Positions 16,535-25,019 of a DNA stretch of 64,000 bases are shown piece by piece. A model generated the notes under the pieces. It was not told where the DNA came from. It ran no database searches and saw only the letters and a list, made by a program, of their open reading frames with translations. The first letter of the stretch is position 1; each line of letters begins with the position of its first letter. The translations under genes were made by a program, and so were the position numbers. The stretch comes from Flintibacter sp. KGMB00164 (lineage in GTDB: Bacteria; Bacillota; Clostridia; Oscillospirales; Oscillospiraceae). The stretch lies in assembly GCF_008727735.1 (NCBI RefSeq), contig NZ_CP044227.1, forward strand, positions 1,178,001 through 1,242,000, read 5' to 3'.

Positions 16535-17162
16535 GGAATTGGGGAGCATCCGCTCCGTACGCCGGGGGCAGCACTCGTCGGTGCTGTCCATTGCGGCGAA
16601 GGATATCCTGTCTGACCTGAAGGTTGGGGACAGTGTGGCGGTCAATGGGGTGTGTCTCACCGCTACCACCGTGGACAGCGGCGGCTTCACCGCCGATGTG
16701 ATGCACGAGACCCTGAACCGCTCCTCTCTGGGTAACCTGACGGTGGGCAGCCACGTGAATTTGGAGCGGGCCATGGCGGCCAATGGCCGCTTCGGCGGGC
16801 ATATCGTCTCCGGCCATATCGACGGAACCGGTACCATTACCGCTCTGCGCAAGGACGACAACGCAGTGTGGTACACCATTTCCGCTTCCCAGGAGCTGCT
16901 TCGCTACATCGTGGAGAAGGGTTCCATCGCCATCGACGGCATCAGCCTGACGGTGGCAGCAGTGGGCGAAAGCTGGTTTTCCATCTCCGCCATCCCCCAC
17001 ACAGTGGCTGTCACCACCCTGGGTGAGAAGCGGCCCGGCGACACGGTGAATTTGGAAAACGACGCGATCGGAAAGTACGTGGAGAAGCTGCTGCGGCCCC
17101 AGCCCCAAGAGACGGCCAAGGGCTCTCTCACGTTGGAATTTTTAGCACAGCATGGATTTTAA
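16515..17162 (+). CDS. ribE: Riboflavin synthase alpha chain, 215 aa
   Basis: The start MFTGIVEELGSIRSV is the diagnostic N-terminus of riboflavin synthase, and there are two lumazine-binding repeats (about 1-97 and 98-200), including GDSVAVNGVCLTAT, GGHIVSGHIDGTGTI and GSIAIDGISLTVA. It dismutates two 6,7-dimethyl-8-ribityllumazine molecules to riboflavin. Length is normal for the family. Some Firmicute annotations call this gene ribB or ribC. It overlaps ribD by 20 bases and precedes ribBA by 24. Confidence 0.97.
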   Translation: MFTGIVEELGSIRSVRRGQHSSVLSIAAKDILSDLKVGDSVAVNGVCLTATTVDSGGFTADVMHETLNRSSLGNLTVGSHVNLERAMAANGRFGGHIVSGHIDGTGTITALRKDDNAVWYTISASQELLRYIVEKGSIAIDGISLTVAAVGESWFSISAIPHTVAVTTLGEKRPGDTVNLENDAIGKYVEKLLRPQPQETAKGSLTLEFLAQHGF

Positions 17163-17186
17163 GCACATACAAGGAGGATTTTAACC

Positions 17187-18389
17187 ATGGAACATCCCTA
17201 TTGCACCGTGGAGGAAGCTCTGGAAGAACTGCGGGCGGGCCATCTCATCATCACCATCGATGATCCTGACCGGGAGAACGAGGGGGACCTTATCTGCGCG
17301 GCTCAGTTTGCCACCACGGAGAATGTGAATTTTATGGCCGTCCATGCCAAGGGGCTCATCTGCACCCCCATGAGCGAGGAAGTGGCTGCCCGTCTGGGGC
17401 TGGAGCAGATGGTAAAGGTAAATACCGACAACCACTGCACCGCCTTCACTGTCTCCATCGACCACGTGGACACCACCACCGGCATCTCCGCCCAGGAACG
17501 GGGCTACACCTGCCGCAAATGTGTGGACCCGGCTACCCGGCCTGAGGACCTGCGCCGGCCCGGCCACGTGTTCCCCTTGGTGGCCCGGCGGGGCGGCGTG
17601 CTCACCCGCAACGGCCACACCGAGGCTACGGTGGACCTGTGCCGTCTGGCAGGGCTGACCCCCTGCGGCCTGTGCTGCGAGATCATGCGGGACGACGGTA
17701 CCATGATGCGCACTACTGAGCTTCTGGAGAAGGCCCAGGAGTGGGGACTGAAGGTCATCACCATCAAGGCGCTCCAGGACTACTGCCGCCTCCACGACAA
17801 GCACGTGGTGCGGGAGGCATGTGCCAAGCTGCCCACCCGCTTTGGAGAGTTCCAGATTTACGGCTATGTCAACGACCTCACCGGGGAGCACCATGTGGCC
17901 CTGGTGAAGGGAGAGATTGGGGACGGCAAGGACATCCTGTGCCGGGTCCACTCCGAGTGCCTCACCGGGGACGTATTCGGCTCCCGCCGGTGCGACTGCG
18001 GCCAGCAGCTGGCTGCTGCCATGCGGCAGATCGAGGAAGAAGGCCGGGGCGTGCTGCTCTATATGCGCCAGGAGGGCCGTGGTATTGGCCTCATCAACAA
18101 GCTCAAGGCCTATGAGCTCCAGGAGCAGGGCTTTGACACCGTGGATGCCAACGTGAAGCTGGGCTTTGCCCCCGACCTGCGGGAGTACTGGACCGGCGCG
18201 CAGATTCTGCGGGATCTGGGTGTGCGGACCATGCGCCTGCTCACCAACAACCCGGACAAGGTCTATCAGCTCTCTGACTTCGGCCTGGAGATTGCCCAGC
18301 GGGTGCCCATCCAGGTGGAGGCCAACAAGGACGACATCTTCTATCTGCGCACCAAGCAGCGTCGTATGGGCCATCTGGTGAACTATTGA
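17187..18389 (+). CDS. ribBA: Bifunctional 3,4-DHBP synthase / GTP cyclohydrolase II, 400 aa
   Basis: The N-terminal half is DHBP synthase ([16 protein letters not shown], then [13 protein letters not shown] and the acidic site motifs); the C-terminal half, from about residue 206, is GTP cyclohydrolase II with its zinc site ([20 protein letters not shown]) and the RQEGRGIGL motif. It makes both precursors of riboflavin, from GTP and ribulose 5-phosphate. AAGGAGG lies before ATG 17187. Third gene of the operon. Confidence 0.97.
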   Translation: MEHPYCTVEEALEELRAGHLIITIDDPDRENEGDLICAAQFATTENVNFMAVHAKGLICTPMSEEVAARLGLEQMVKVNTDNHCTAFTVSIDHVDTTTGISAQERGYTCRKCVDPATRPEDLRRPGHVFPLVARRGGVLTRNGHTEATVDLCRLAGLTPCGLCCEIMRDDGTMMRTTELLEKAQEWGLKVITIKALQDYCRLHDKHVVREACAKLPTRFGEFQIYGYVNDLTGEHHVALVKGEIGDGKDILCRVHSECLTGDVFGSRRCDCGQQLAAAMRQIEEEGRGVLLYMRQEGRGIGLINKLKAYELQEQGFDTVDANVKLGFAPDLREYWTGAQILRDLGVRTMRLLTNNPDKVYQLSDFGLEIAQRVPIQVEANKDDIFYLRTKQRRMGHLVNY

Positions 18390-18425
18390 TCAAACTCAAT
18401 TTACATAAAACAGGAGGAATTTACT

Positions 18426-18893
<468 letters not shown>

Positions 18894-18895
18894 GC

Positions 18896-19576
18896 ATGGT
18901 AAACTTGCTCTTTGACTACGACGGTACCCTCCACGACAGCCTGGCCATCTATGCTCCCGCCGTCCTGGCAGCCTATGACGATCTGGCCTCCCGGGGACTG
19001 GCTGTGGGTGATCCCCCAGACCGGGAGACCATCCGGAGGTGGATCGGCATGACTCCCTCAGAGATGTGGGAGCAGTTCCAGCCTCAGCTCTCTTCTCAGG
19101 AGAAGCAGGCAGGGGGCGCGTACATTGGCCGGCGGATGCAGGAGCTGGTGGAGGAGGGAAAAGCCCGACTCTATCCCGGCGTGCCCCAGGTCTTGGACGC
19201 GCTGAAGAAGCTGGGGGTAGGGATGCTGCTGCTAAGTAACTGCCCCGTCTCCTATCTCCGAGCTCACACGGCCTGTTTTGGGTTGGAGCGCTGGTTTGAC
19301 GGGCTCTATTGCGGCGAGCAATTTCAATATCTGCCCAAGTACGAGATCCTGCCTATTCTGAAAAAGCGCTGGCCGGGAAAATTTCTGGTTATTGGCGACC
19401 GGAATCAGGATATGGAGATGGCACGGAAAAACCAAGTATCCGCTGTGGGCTGTACTTATGGCTATGGAAGTCCGGAGGAACTCTCCGGGGCGGACTGGCT
19501 TGCAGGGACTCCGGAAGAAGTGCCGTACTTTGTGCGGGAATTTCTCGGTACGAACCAGGTTTTAGAGCATATATAA
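18896..19576 (+). CDS. HAD-family phosphatase at the end of the rib operon, 226 aa
   Basis: Motif I is LLFDYDGTLHDS (nucleophile D7, acid D9), motif II is LLLSNCP and motif IV is VIGDRNQDMEMA, with a cap of the phosphoglycolate-phosphatase type between. It begins 2 bases after ribH and ends before the operon terminator. The riboflavin pathway needs a phosphatase for 5-amino-6-ribitylamino-uracil phosphate, a step served by diverse HAD enzymes in E. coli and B. subtilis; this gene is a strong positional candidate (inference). Confidence 0.88.
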   Translation: MVNLLFDYDGTLHDSLAIYAPAVLAAYDDLASRGLAVGDPPDRETIRRWIGMTPSEMWEQFQPQLSSQEKQAGGAYIGRRMQELVEEGKARLYPGVPQVLDALKKLGVGMLLLSNCPVSYLRAHTACFGLERWFDGLYCGEQFQYLPKYEILPILKKRWPGKFLVIGDRNQDMEMARKNQVSAVGCTYGYGSPEELSGADWLAGTPEEVPYFVREFLGTNQVLEHI

Positions 19577-19577
19577 G

Positions 19578-19622
19578 AAAACCCCGGGCGGATGGCTTAT
19601 AGACCACCTGCCCGGGGTTTTA
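19578..19622. terminator. Terminator closing the rib operon (bidirectional)
   Basis: AAAACCCCGGGC-type arm at 19578-19589 pairs with GCCCGGGGTTTT at 19610-19621. Its flanking A- and T-tracts serve the rib operon (+) and the convergent flavin reductase gene (-). Confidence 0.85.
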
Positions 19623-19638
19623 TGTAGATTCTAAAGAA

Positions 19639-20199
19639 TTATTTCAGCTTTGCTCCATCCTGGAACGCATTGCCCACTTTTTCACCCAGCTTGCGGTAAG
19701 CGCTGTGAATGGGGTCAAAGGTAATGGGCTGAAGTTTATCCGGATCGATTTTTCCGTCATCCCCCAGCACCGATTCGTCGGCACTGACATTGACGATCTC
19801 ACCTACCAGACGGCAGCTCTCCGGGTCATAGCTGATGAGGCGGCACTCCACGGCCATGGGCAGCTCATCAATGACAGGGGCGTCTACAAATTCCGATTTG
19901 GTGGTGTGCCAGCCCGCCTTCTCCAGTTTGTTGGCCACATTGTTGCCCGACTCGATGCCCACGTAGTCACAGGCCACCATTTGCTCCACCGTGGCCATGC
20001 TGACGGTAAAGGCTTTTCGGGCCAGAATGTTGGCGGTGGTCTTGTGACCGGCACTGATGCACATAGACAGCTCTTTATCGTCGCTGATCCCGCCCCAGGC
20101 CGCATTCATGGCATCGGGCGTACCGTCTTCCCCATAGGTGGCGAGAATAAAAACCGGCTGGGGATAGGTCCAAGGTTTGGCTCCAAAATTCTTGCGCAT
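19639..20199 (-). CDS. Flavin reductase-like / flavoredoxin-family protein, 186 aa
   Basis: Matches the FMN-binding split-barrel flavin reductase family: PQPVFILATYGEDGTPDAMNAAWGGISDDKELSMCIS, then NILARKAFTVSMATVEQMVACDYVGIESG and a C-terminal strand region (CRLVGEIVNVSADESVL). Flavoredoxins of this type bind FMN and carry electrons or reduce small molecules in anaerobes. ATG 20199 has AGGAGGTATT upstream. Convergent with the rib operon. The exact electron partner is unknown. Confidence 0.9.
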   Translation of the reverse strand: MRKNFGAKPWTYPQPVFILATYGEDGTPDAMNAAWGGISDDKELSMCISAGHKTTANILARKAFTVSMATVEQMVACDYVGIESGNNVANKLEKAGWHTTKSEFVDAPVIDELPMAVECRLISYDPESCRLVGEIVNVSADESVLGDDGKIDPDKLQPITFDPIHSAYRKLGEKVGNAFQDGAKLK

Positions 20200-20436
20200 A
20201 AGAAATACCTCCTATTGTATGGATGTTTGCATCAGACGGCAGCGCTTTGGGCCGTGAGGGCAAAAGAGGGGACGATCATGCCTGTTCCCTTGCAGAAAAT
20301 ATTATAGCACATCGGCGCGGAAAGGTCATAGAAAATCAAATAGGTACAGCGGCGGGACCAAAGGGGGTACGATTGCGCCGCCTGCGGTTTCCGGCTATAA
20401 TAGGAATAATCCATATCGGTTTGGAGGAGCGCAGCG

Positions 20437-21576
20437 ATGAAACTGATCCATCTCTCCGACCTGCATCTGGACAAGCGGGTCAACGAATTTTCCATGCTGG
20501 AGGACCAGCAGTATATTCTGACTGAAATTTTGCAGATCATTGACCGGGAGAAGCCGGATGGCGTGATGATTGCCGGGGATGTCTACGACAAGTCAGTGCC
20601 CTCTGCCGAGGCGGTGGCGCTGCTGGACGATTTTCTGGTACGCCTGGCCAAGCGGGACCTCCAGGTCTTTCTCATCAGCGGAAACCACGACTCGCCGGAG
20701 CGCATGGCTTTTGGCGGTCGGCTTATGGCGCAAAGCGGCGTGCATCTGGCCCCCGTCTATGATGGCAAAGTGAGCCCGAGTACGTTAACGGATGAGTACG
20801 GCCCGGTAAACCTCTATTTGCTGCCCTTTCTGAAACCGGCCCATGTCCGCCGGTGTTTTCCAGAGCGGGAAATTTTGACCTATACGGACGCACTGGCCGC
20901 AGCCATTGAGGCCATGGGAGTGGATACCGCGCAGCGGAATGTGCTGGTGACCCATCAGTTTGTCACCGGCGCGGCCCGGTGCGACTCAGAGGAAATCTCG
21001 GTGGGCGGCACAGACAATGTGGATGTGTCGGTCTTTGAGCCCTTCGACTATGTAGCTCTGGGCCATATCCATGGTCCCCAGCAGGTGGGACGGGAGACCG
21101 TACGTTACTGCGGTACGCCTTTGAAATACTCCTTTTCGGAAGCGAAACATCAGAAGTCGGTGACAGTAGTGGAGTTGGGGGAGAAGGGGGCTGTGTCGGT
21201 GCGCACCGTGCCCCTTACTCCTATGCGGGATCTGGCAGAACTGAGAGGTACTTATGAGGAACTGACCTTCCGGGGTTTTTACCAGGGGACGAGCTATCCC
21301 CGGGACTACGTCCATATCACCCTTACGGATGAGGAGGACATTCCCGATGCGGTGAGTAAGCTGCGGATCATCTATCCCAACCTGATGAAGCTGGACTATG
21401 ACAACAAGCGCACCCGGGCAGGGATCATCCTGGAGGGGGCGGAGGATCAGCAGCGCTCCCCGTTGGAGCTGCTGGAGGAATTTTATGAAAAGCAGAACGG
21501 GCAGCCCATGGGGGAGGAACAGCGCGCCTTTGCCAAGAGCCTGATGGAGCGGATCTGGGAGGAGGATGAGGCATGA
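20437..21576 (+). CDS. sbcD: DNA double-strand break nuclease subunit SbcD, 379 aa
   Basis: Calcineurin-type phosphodiesterase motifs occur in order: HLSDLHLDKRV, IAGDVYDKSVPSAEAV, LISGNHDSPERM, VTHQFV and ALGHIHGPQ. The C-terminal capping domain follows. With SbcC it forms the Mre11-Rad50-like complex that cuts hairpins and protein-blocked DNA ends. GGAGGAGCGCAGCG precedes ATG 20437. Its stop overlaps the sbcC start by 4 bases (ATGA), the usual coupling of this pair. Confidence 0.96.
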   Translation: MKLIHLSDLHLDKRVNEFSMLEDQQYILTEILQIIDREKPDGVMIAGDVYDKSVPSAEAVALLDDFLVRLAKRDLQVFLISGNHDSPERMAFGGRLMAQSGVHLAPVYDGKVSPSTLTDEYGPVNLYLLPFLKPAHVRRCFPEREILTYTDALAAAIEAMGVDTAQRNVLVTHQFVTGAARCDSEEISVGGTDNVDVSVFEPFDYVALGHIHGPQQVGRETVRYCGTPLKYSFSEAKHQKSVTVVELGEKGAVSVRTVPLTPMRDLAELRGTYEELTFRGFYQGTSYPRDYVHITLTDEEDIPDAVSKLRIIYPNLMKLDYDNKRTRAGIILEGAEDQQRSPLELLEEFYEKQNGQPMGEEQRAFAKSLMERIWEEDEA

Positions 21577-24500
21577 GACCACTGAAATTGACTGTATCGG
21601 CCTTTGGACCCTATGCCGGAAAAGTGGTCATGGACCTGGAGAAGTTGGGAAAGCAGGGGCTTTACCTGATTACCGGGGATACCGGCGCGGGAAAGACTAC
21701 GATTTTTGATGCCATTACCTACGCTCTCTATGGAGAGCCCAGCGGTGAGAACCGGGATCCATCCATGTTCCGCTCCAAGTATGCCCAGCCGGACACCCCT
21801 ACCCAGGTGGAACTGATTTTCTCCTACGGCGGCAAGACCTACACTGTGCGCCGCAATCCGGAGTATGAACGTCCGGCCAAACGGGGCGGCGGGACCACTA
21901 CGCAGAAGGCGGAGGCAGAACTGATCCTTCCCGATGGCCGTGTGGTTGTCAAACCCCGGGAGGTCAACCGGGAGATCGTGGGCATCATTGGCCTGGACCG
22001 AGGCCAGTTTGCCCAGATTGCCATGATCGCGCAGGGAGATTTTTTGAAGCTGCTGCTGGCAGATACCAAAAGCCGTCAGGAAATTTTCCGGGAGATCTTT
22101 AAGACCCGGTACTATATGGTGTTTCAGGAGCGGATGAAGAACGAAGCGGGACAGCTTCAGCGGGAGTGCGAGGCCGCCCGGGCCAGTGTACAGCAGTACA
22201 TTGGAGGAGTGGTCTGTCACGAGGATGACCTGTGTATGCCTACCCTTCAAAAGGCTCAGGAGGGTCAGCTGCCGTTTCCGGAGACCGTGGAGCTGATCCG
22301 TCAGCTGATTGACCAGGACTGTGAGGCCCAGGAGGAGCAGCAGAAGGTACTGAACCGCCTGGAGGAAGAACTGAAAGAGACCTCGGCCCTGCTGGGTAAG
22401 GCAGAGGAGGCTCAAAAGACCCAGAAGAAGCTGGAGGCGGCCTGCAAAGCCAGGGAAGAACTGCTGCCCCAGGTGGAGGCAGCCCGGAAGGCACTGGAAG
22501 AGGAGGTACAAAAGGCTCCCCGGCAGGAGGAATTGAGCAAGGAACTGGCTGCACAGGAGGCGGAACTGCCCCGGTATCAGGAGCTGTCAGAAAAAGAGGC
22601 TGCCCGCGCTGCCCTCACCGGGCACATCGCGGCGCTGGAGCAGAAGCGGAACGGGCAGACACAAATGCAGCAGGCAAAAGCCCAGAATCTGGAGCGTTGG
22701 AAACAAGAACTTGCCGGTCTGGCCGGGGTGGAGACAGAGCAGGAGCGACTGCTGCGAGAGAAGGAACAGGCAGAAAACCGCAAGGCTGCCCTGGAATCTC
22801 TGCAGGCTCAGGTAAGAGCCTGGCAAGCCTGCTTGGGACAGCTGACCGAGAGCCAGACCCGGCGGGAGGTCCTCTCCCAGCGGCAAAAGGATCTGGTTGC
22901 CCAAGTTCTCCAGGCAAAGAACACGCTGCAGACCAGCCGGGAGACCTGGCAAGCGGCTCAGGGTTTGCCGGAGGAGAAGCAAAAGCTTCTGCGCAGCCAG
23001 GAGCGGGCGCAGAAGAAAGCGAAGGTCCTGGATGAACTGGCAGCCATGCTGGATGGCTGCGGTAAGGCGCAGCAGGCGCTCCAGAGGGCTCAGACGGCAT
23101 ATCAACAGGCCAGAGAGCAGGCGGAGCAGCTGGAGGAGGATTACCGCCGAAAGAACCGGGCGTTCCTGGACGAGCAGGCGGGGGTGCTGGCGCAGTCCCT
23201 GGAGGATGGCAGTCCCTGCCCCGTGTGCGGCTCCCTTCATCATCCAAATCCGGCTCAACTGTCCGGCGGCGCTCCCACCGAGGCAGAACTGGAACAGGTG
23301 AAAGGAAAACTGGAGGCGGCTCGGCAGCAGGCCCAAACAAAGAGCCTGGCTGCGGGGACGGAGCGGGCCGCCCTGGAGGAGCGGCAGCGCCAGCTTCTGA
23401 CGCAGATGTCGGTGTATATTCCGGACCCTGACCTGGAACGTGCCGGGCAGCAGATCGACGCTGGCCGGGAGGAGGCCGGGAGAGAGCTGTCTCAACTGCA
23501 TCAGGCGCTGATGGAGTTGGAGGCGCAGCTTGCCCGCCGGGAGGAGCTCGGACAGGAGATCCAGCGGCAGGAACTGGCCTTGGCTGACCTGGAAAAGCAG
23601 CAGGAGCAGCTGCAGCAGGACCTTACCCAGGCGGAGGTGGCCCGGAGTGCCTTAGATGGCCAGCGGGAGCAGATGGAGAATACCCTTGGCCGGGAGCTGA
23701 CTGTCCACCTGGGAGGCTGCGCACTGGAGAAAGCCCCCGCTGTGATCACAGAGGATCTGGAGCGGGAGAAAACGACGCTGACACAAATGGAGGAGCGGAC
23801 CCAGACACTCCAGAAGAAATTGCAGCAAAAGCAGGAACTAGACCGGAGAATCCCCCAGGAGGAGCAGGCCTTAAGAGAGCTGGAGCAGTCTGCTGCCGCT
23901 CTGCGTGAGGAATTGGCGGGGGCTGAAAGCCGGAACGAGGAGATGACGGAGCAGATTGAGGCCCTGCGCGCCCAGCTTCATCATCCGGATCTGCAGGCGG
24001 CCAGAGGATGTATTGCCGCACTGGGAGAGGAGATCCAAAGTCTGGCCGCAGCGCGGAAAGCGGCCGAGGAGACTGCAAACAGCCGTCAGGCAGAACTGAC
24101 CAGGGCGGACGCTGCCATCCAGGAGCTGAAACAAATGCTGGAGAGCAGCCAGAAGGTGGATATCCAGGCTCAGCAGCTGCGAAGCGATGAGCTGACCCGG
24201 CAGCGAAGCGAAGCATCCCAGGCCCAAAAGACCATCCATGCCCGTCTCGTGACCAACAAGACGGCCCTGGAAAATATGCAGGAGAAGGCGGCAGACCTGG
24301 AGAAACTGGAAAAGCGGTATACCTGGGTGCGGGCCTTGTCCAACACGGTCAACGGCAATCTCGCCAGCAAGGAGAAGGTAGCCCTGGAGACCTATATCCA
24401 GATGACCTTCTTTGACCGCATTTTACAGCGGGCCAATGTCCGCCTGCTGGTCATGTCGGGGGGACAGTATGAGCTGAAGCGCCGCCGGGAGGCGGAGAAT

Positions 24501-24866
24501 AACCGCAGCCAGAGCGGCCTGGAACTGGACGTGATCGACCACTACAACGGATCCCAGCGCAGTGTCAAATCTCTGTCCGGCGGAGAGTCCTTCAAGGCCT
24601 CGTTGTCTCTGGCGTTGGGGCTCTCGGACGAAATTCAGTCCGCTGCCGGAGGGATCCGGCTGGATACCATGTTTGTGGATGAGGGCTTTGGTTCTCTGGA
24701 TGAGGAGTCGCTGCAGCAGGCCATCCGGGCGCTCACCGGACTGACCGAGGGAAACCGTCTGGTGGGGATTATCTCCCATGTGGCGGAGCTGAAAGAAAAG
24801 ATCGAAAAGCAGATCGTAGTTACCAAAGATAAGTCCGGCGGAAGCCGGGTGGAGATTTTGGCGTGA
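21573..24866 (+). CDS. sbcC: SMC-like exonuclease subunit SbcC, 1097 aa
   Basis: N-terminal Walker A is GDTGAGKTT (about residues 35-43), preceded by LTVSAFGPYAG typical of SbcC. A very long Q/E-rich coiled coil spans about 190-880, with the zinc hook CPVCGS in the middle (near residue 550). The C-terminal ATPase half has the signature LSGGESFKASLSLALGLSD and Walker B MFVDEGFGSLD. It is the ATP-driven partner of SbcD. Length is within the family range. A terminator follows at 24885. Confidence 0.96.
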   Translation: MRPLKLTVSAFGPYAGKVVMDLEKLGKQGLYLITGDTGAGKTTIFDAITYALYGEPSGENRDPSMFRSKYAQPDTPTQVELIFSYGGKTYTVRRNPEYERPAKRGGGTTTQKAEAELILPDGRVVVKPREVNREIVGIIGLDRGQFAQIAMIAQGDFLKLLLADTKSRQEIFREIFKTRYYMVFQERMKNEAGQLQRECEAARASVQQYIGGVVCHEDDLCMPTLQKAQEGQLPFPETVELIRQLIDQDCEAQEEQQKVLNRLEEELKETSALLGKAEEAQKTQKKLEAACKAREELLPQVEAARKALEEEVQKAPRQEELSKELAAQEAELPRYQELSEKEAARAALTGHIAALEQKRNGQTQMQQAKAQNLERWKQELAGLAGVETEQERLLREKEQAENRKAALESLQAQVRAWQACLGQLTESQTRREVLSQRQKDLVAQVLQAKNTLQTSRETWQAAQGLPEEKQKLLRSQERAQKKAKVLDELAAMLDGCGKAQQALQRAQTAYQQAREQAEQLEEDYRRKNRAFLDEQAGVLAQSLEDGSPCPVCGSLHHPNPAQLSGGAPTEAELEQVKGKLEAARQQAQTKSLAAGTERAALEERQRQLLTQMSVYIPDPDLERAGQQIDAGREEAGRELSQLHQALMELEAQLARREELGQEIQRQELALADLEKQQEQLQQDLTQAEVARSALDGQREQMENTLGRELTVHLGGCALEKAPAVITEDLEREKTTLTQMEERTQTLQKKLQQKQELDRRIPQEEQALRELEQSAAALREELAGAESRNEEMTEQIEALRAQLHHPDLQAARGCIAALGEEIQSLAAARKAAEETANSRQAELTRADAAIQELKQMLESSQKVDIQAQQLRSDELTRQRSEASQAQKTIHARLVTNKTALENMQEKAADLEKLEKRYTWVRALSNTVNGNLASKEKVALETYIQMTFFDRILQRANVRLLVMSGGQYELKRRREAENNRSQSGLELDVIDHYNGSQRSVKSLSGGESFKASLSLALGLSDEIQSAAGGIRLDTMFVDEGFGSLDEESLQQAIRALTGLTEGNRLVGIISHVAELKEKIEKQIVVTKDKSGGSRVEILA

Positions 24867-24884
24867 GCCGTGCTGCGCCCATTT

Positions 24885-24920
24885 GTCCCCTGTGTCCATG
24901 CGGATACAGGGGACTTTTTT
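24885..24920 (+). terminator. Rho-independent terminator of sbcDC
   Basis: GTCCCCTGT (24885-24893) pairs with ACAGGGGAC (24906-24914) and is followed by TTTTTT. Confidence 0.9.
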
Positions 24921-25019
24921 GCGCTGTGGGGTAGGGAAGCAAGGAAAAAGCAAGATTTCCAGGCGAGCCAAAGAGCGGCTTCTATGGTATGATAGGGAAA
25001 ACCCGTGGAGGTGAGAGAT

